A DNA stretch of 35,723 bases from Porphyromonadaceae bacterium (GTDB lineage: Bacteria > Bacteroidota > Bacteroidia > Bacteroidales > Dysgonomonadaceae). The number at the start of each line of letters is the position of its first letter. The first letter of the stretch is position 1. Location: assembly GCA_022840285.1 (NCBI GenBank), contig JALHIE010000009.1:1-35723 (forward strand), given 5' to 3'. This document shows, in pieces, positions 32,922-35,723 of this stretch. A model generated the notes under the pieces. That model was not told where the DNA came from, did not search any database, and was given only the letters and a program-made list of their open reading frames with translations. Both the position numbers and the translations under genes were made by a program.

Positions 32922-34000
32922 GGCATTCTGTATATAACGCTGTTGATATTCATCCCCGCACCTACCGATGTGAGCACCAGATTATCTCCGGATGAGATGG
33001 AGTGTCCATTCATGGCTCCTCTCATCACCATATCCAATAAAGTGGGAACTGTAGCAACGGATGAGTTTCCCAACCACGAAATCGTCATAGGCATTACCGA
33101 TTCTGGAATATCGTTGATGTTATACAACTTAAACAGTCTTTTGAGAATGGCATCATCCATTTTTCCGTTTGCCTGATGGATCAGTACTTTTTTCACATCG
33201 TTTACATGCAATTTAAGCTTGTCCAGACCTGATTTTATAGCTTTGGGAACATTTTCCAATGCATACTGATATAAACGACGGCCGTTCATTTTCAGGTATA
33301 AATCCTTTTTACCGGCCAACTCTCTGTCGTACGAATATCCCATGTGAAGCAAGTTTACATAATCCATGGAATCGCTTCGCGAATTATGCCCGATAATACC
33401 CACCGGCGTTTCGCTTTCCACTGCTTCTACAATGGCAGCACCAGCTCCATCAGCATAAATCATACTATCGCGGTCATGCGGATCTGAAATCCTCGACAGC
33501 ACGTCGGCACCGATGACCAGTATCTTTTTTGCGTCACCCGAACGAATATAATAATCTGCCTGAATAAGGGCTTGAACCCAGCCCGGACATCCATACAAAA
33601 TATCGTATGCAATAGCCTGTGGACTCCGGATACCAAGTTTAGCCTTTACGCGCGAAGCAAGCGTAGGCAATATATCAATACGGGTATCATTCGGTTGGGT
33701 TTCTCCAAAATTATGTGCCAGAATCACATAATCAAGCTCTTCCCTGTCAATCCCTGCAGATTCGATGGCTTGTTCTGCTGCAATGAGAGCCAGATCAGAG
33801 GTTAGTTGATGATCTTCGGCATACCTTCGTTCGGAAATAGTTGTTATTTCTTCAAATTTATCCACTATTTCGCGATTTTCTTTGTCGATTTTTTCACCCG
33901 TCGACTCCAGGAAGTCATAATTCAAAAAGTCATCATTCTTAACAACTTTGGAAGGAACATAACTTCCGGTTCCGGTAATCAGGCTGTATATTTTTTTCAT
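32918..34000 (-). CDS. 3-oxoacyl-ACP synthase III family (FabH-like) enzyme
   Basis: 360 residues, longer than housekeeping FabH (about 317-335). The thiolase-fold catalytic triad of the KAS III type is visible: cysteine in DILYGCPGWVQAL, histidine in VLIHQANGKMDD, asparagine in SWLGNSSVATVPTLL. The insertion near residues 28-60 (FLESTGEKIDKENREIVDKFEE) accounts for the extra length. It could start fatty acid synthesis, or act in a secondary pathway (aryl polyene or other KAS III-primed products); no other fatty-acid or polyene genes are here, so it is left as family level. It has its own -7 element and terminator. Confidence 0.85.
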   Translation of the reverse strand: MKKIYSLITGTGSYVPSKVVKNDDFLNYDFLESTGEKIDKENREIVDKFEEITTISERRYAEDHQLTSDLALIAAEQAIESAGIDREELDYVILAHNFGETQPNDTRIDILPTLASRVKAKLGIRSPQAIAYDILYGCPGWVQALIQADYYIRSGDAKKILVIGADVLSRISDPHDRDSMIYADGAGAAIVEAVESETPVGIIGHNSRSDSMDYVNLLHMGYSYDRELAGKKDLYLKMNGRRLYQYALENVPKAIKSGLDKLKLHVNDVKKVLIHQANGKMDDAILKRLFKLYNINDIPESVMPMTISWLGNSSVATVPTLLDMVMRGAMNGHSISSGDNLVLTSVGAGMNINSVIYRMP

Positions 34001-34122
34001 ATAATAAAGTAATAATATTTATTTTCAGATGAAGGTCGTATAATCGTTTCAGCGCAACTCAAACCGCTGGCTTCACGCTCGTTCCATCATCAATCTCTAC
34101 AAACAATAACCTAATTTCTCAG

Positions 34123-34130
34123 CAAAGGTA
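34123..34130 (-). promoter_or_regulatory. -7 element for the KAS III-like gene
   Basis: The minus strand reads TACCTTTG, a TAnnTTTG match, about 115 bases upstream of the ATG. The -33 box is poor. Confidence 0.4.
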
Positions 34131-34206
34131 GCAATTTATTATCAATACAATTAAACTTCACCGGTTTTTCAGCAGGGCATATCCCTTTTTTCTACAATAC
34201 CTGAAA

Positions 34207-35186
34207 TTAACTTAATCCCAATTCTTTTGCCAGCAATTCGTAACCCTGTCGGCGTCCTTTCATCTGCGAATACAAATCGAAAATAATGATCTCGTCCACC
34301 AGGGTTTCTTTGGCCCATTGCCAAAGCATTTCGGAAACTTTACCGGGTGAGCCGATAACGAACTTCCGCATAATGCTTTGCTTCACCGCCTCTTCCTGAA
34401 GTGAATACCTATATGAAAGCGCTTCTTCAAAAGTAGGATTAACAATCCTCTTACCAACAGTCAACATCGTCCAGTGTAGAATAGCGGGCGCTGCCTGATA
34501 ATAAGCTTCTTCATCGGTTTCTGCTGTAAAAACCATAATCGAAAGAATACTTTTAGGTTCCTGAAGATATTCCGAAGGCCCGCCAATTCTGCATTTATCT
34601 GTGCGGCAAACACAAAAGGCAACCTTTCTGCCAAAGCGAACTCGACACCCCCGGTACTGGAACCAAGCATATAAATTTCGGGGATAAGAGACGGGTCCGG
34701 CGATACGTTGATGTGGGCAAAAGGATGGTTGTCGGGCAGGTTGTGTCGCAAGAACCCCAGAAGTTCCGTTAATTGTGCTGGAAATGTATCCTGCTTAATA
34801 ACCTCCCGGGATCGTCGAAGAGCAAGCGCCGTCCGACCGTCTGTACCGGGAGCACGGCCTATACCCAGGTCTATTCTGCCGGGAAACAGTGCCTCCAGCA
34901 TAGCAAACCGTTCGGCTACGCTAAAAGCACTGTGATTAGGCAGCATCACGCCTCCTGTTCCTACCCGGATCCTTTGGGTTTGTGAAGCAACATGTGCCAC
35001 CATAATTTCGGGGAACATGCTCATCACCATAGATGTATTGTGATGTTCAGCGAACCAGTAACGGGTGTATCCCAGTTTATCGGCAAGTTTGGCAATTTCC
35101 GTGGATTGATTCAATACTTCTGAAGCAGTTTTGGTTTCTTCGGTAAATTTTGCCAAATCAAGTATGGACAATTTCAATTTGTTCAT
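34207..35186 (-). pseudogene. Frameshifted luciferase-like (LLM-class) flavin monooxygenase
   Basis: Two reading frames together make one LLM flavin-dependent oxidoreductase. The N-terminal part, from ATG 35186, has LKLSILDLAKF, YTRYWFAEHHNTSM, RIRVGTGGVMLPNHSA, FPGRIDLGIGRAPGTDGRT and IYMLGSSTGGVEFALAERLP, then leaves the frame near 34590. The C-terminal part continues in another frame as PSEYLQEPKSIL, then MVFTAETDEEAYYQ, and ends at 34207 with the usual MLWQWAKETLVDEIIIFD. Relatives have about 9-10 further residues between 'FAAQ' and 'PSEYL', so the break looks like a small deletion that also shifts the frame, near 34579-34600, rather than a single-base sequencing error. The product is probably inactive. 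It lies 10 bases downstream of the DUF3307 gene. Confidence 0.8.
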
Positions 35187-35196
35187 TCCGGTTTTG

Positions 35197-35723
35197 TTAG
35201 ACAGAAGAGAGATACAAAGTGAGAATTCCCGTAACAATAGCTATACCAAAACTGAACAAGGTCCCAATAAGAATATACTCTGTCAGTTTCCGGTTTCGCG
35301 AATCTTTCAAATCGCCAAAACGAAATACTGATTTAGCCGCTATCAGAAACCCAATGGCCTCCCAACGCCCCAAAACGACAAACAGGAAAACCAGAAGTCT
35401 TTCCAGAATACCGATATAACGGCCGGCATTTGGTAACGACTTTTCCTTATCGAGGTATATATCTTTTGCCCAGTTTGTCAACAGTACCTGAATTCCTATA
35501 CCGCACACCACAGTTAAGAAAAGAATTGCTGTCAGGTAAATCCAAAATTGCTGATTTTCGGCCAGTACACCCATAGGTATATCCGGATTAAAAAACAGGT
35601 ACCACAAAACCACAATGCTCAACGCATGCAACAACTGATCCATCAGAAACCACCCGGTTTTATTGTTTTTTTTCTGAAAAGACAATTTCACCATGTCTAT
35701 CCCGACATGAACAATGGCAATTG
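35197..35723 (-). CDS. DUF3307 membrane protein (5' end outside window)
   Basis: The frame is open to the right edge; reading inwards it starts IAIVHVGIDMVKLSFQ, which matches the DUF3307 motif (H-x3-D-x2-K) expected before 'FLxDQxLH', here WFLMDQLLHALSIV. So the ATG at 35694 is internal and the start lies beyond the window. The visible 175 residues have about four membrane segments. The C-terminal half (ERLLVFLFVVLGRWEAIG, AAKSVFRFGDLKD, RKLTEYILIGTLFSF) is the usual second half of these proteins. Function unknown. In many Bacteroidota, genes of this family follow a SatD-like regulator gene, which cannot be seen here. Confidence 0.8.
   Translation of the reverse strand, partial: IAIVHVGIDMVKLSFQKKNNKTGWFLMDQLLHALSIVVLWYLFFNPDIPMGVLAENQQFWIYLTAILFLTVVCGIGIQVLLTNWAKDIYLDKEKSLPNAGRYIGILERLLVFLFVVLGRWEAIGFLIAAKSVFRFGDLKDSRNRKLTEYILIGTLFSFGIAIVTGILTLYLSSV

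Noticed and set aside
1..35723. CRISPR arrays, tRNA/rRNA genes, insertion sequences, attachment sites, phage genes
   Set aside because: Looked for and not seen: no regularly spaced direct repeats with unique spacers, no transposase or integrase motifs, no cloverleaf-like segments.

Overview
The window looks like chromosomal DNA of an anaerobic or facultative member of the order Bacteroidales (phylum Bacteroidota). A Dysgonomonadaceae-type genus such as Proteiniphilum, Petrimonas or Fermentimonas is plausible, but that is inference. The evidence is the protein families present (DUF5606, DUF4890 and DUF2582-type small proteins, GH43-DUF1080 fusion, XylR-type sugar regulator), weak ribosome binding sites, and promoters of the Bacteroidota type (TTTG, 19-21 bases, TAnnTTTG), several of which lie where they decide the start codon. 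No rRNA, tRNA, CRISPR array, insertion sequence or phage gene was found. Both ends cut through a gene.

Layout. (1) 1-5.9 kb: a rightward catabolic cluster with the end of an unidentified protein, a creatinase/M24-fold hydrolase that has lost most metal ligands, a creatininase-family amidohydrolase, a mutarotase-like protein and an MFS transporter. A convergent XylR/AraC-type regulator faces it. (2) 6.0-8.7 kb: a ROK sugar kinase and, divergently, a tyrosine phenol-lyase-like PLP enzyme. (3) 8.7-13.9 kb: a leftward 2-oxoacid (pyruvate or acetoin) dehydrogenase operon, E1alpha-E1beta-E2-E3, in which the lipoyl domain sits on E3 and is absent from E2. A heptamer repeat array separates E2 and E3. 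(4) 14.1-21.0 kb: a complete leftward phosphate operon, pstS-pstC-pstA-pstB-phoU-phoB-phoR, preceded by an apparent PHO box of three direct repeats with 11-base period. (5) 21.3-25.9 kb: a YiiX-like lipoprotein, a thioredoxin-like lipoprotein, a DUF368 polyprenyl-phosphate transporter, a GH43-DUF1080 protein whose GH43 half appears internally deleted, and a Spy/DUF4890-like protein. (6) 26-31.4 kb: a secreted lactonase-family lipoprotein, DUF5606, CdsA, a winged-helix protein, GalE and a FemAB/GNAT-like protein. (7) 31.5-35.7 kb: a candidate small RNA with its own promoter and terminator, a PlsC acyltransferase, a small membrane protein, a KAS III-like enzyme, a frameshifted luciferase-like monooxygenase and a DUF3307 membrane protein cut by the right edge.

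How it fits together. Most of the window is housekeeping: phosphate sensing and uptake, acyl-CoA production, phospholipid synthesis (PlsC, CdsA) and sugar nucleotide metabolism. The accessory part is the left cluster, which reads as an inducible pathway for a small C-N substrate or sugar derivative. The points most worth a second look are the candidate sRNA at 31.5 kb, the PHO box, the rearranged lipoyl-domain placement in the dehydrogenase complex, the inverted heptamer arrays, the eroded GH43 domain and the altered active sites of the creatinase-like and phenol-lyase-like enzymes. All family calls were made by reading motifs by eye; no database search was run.
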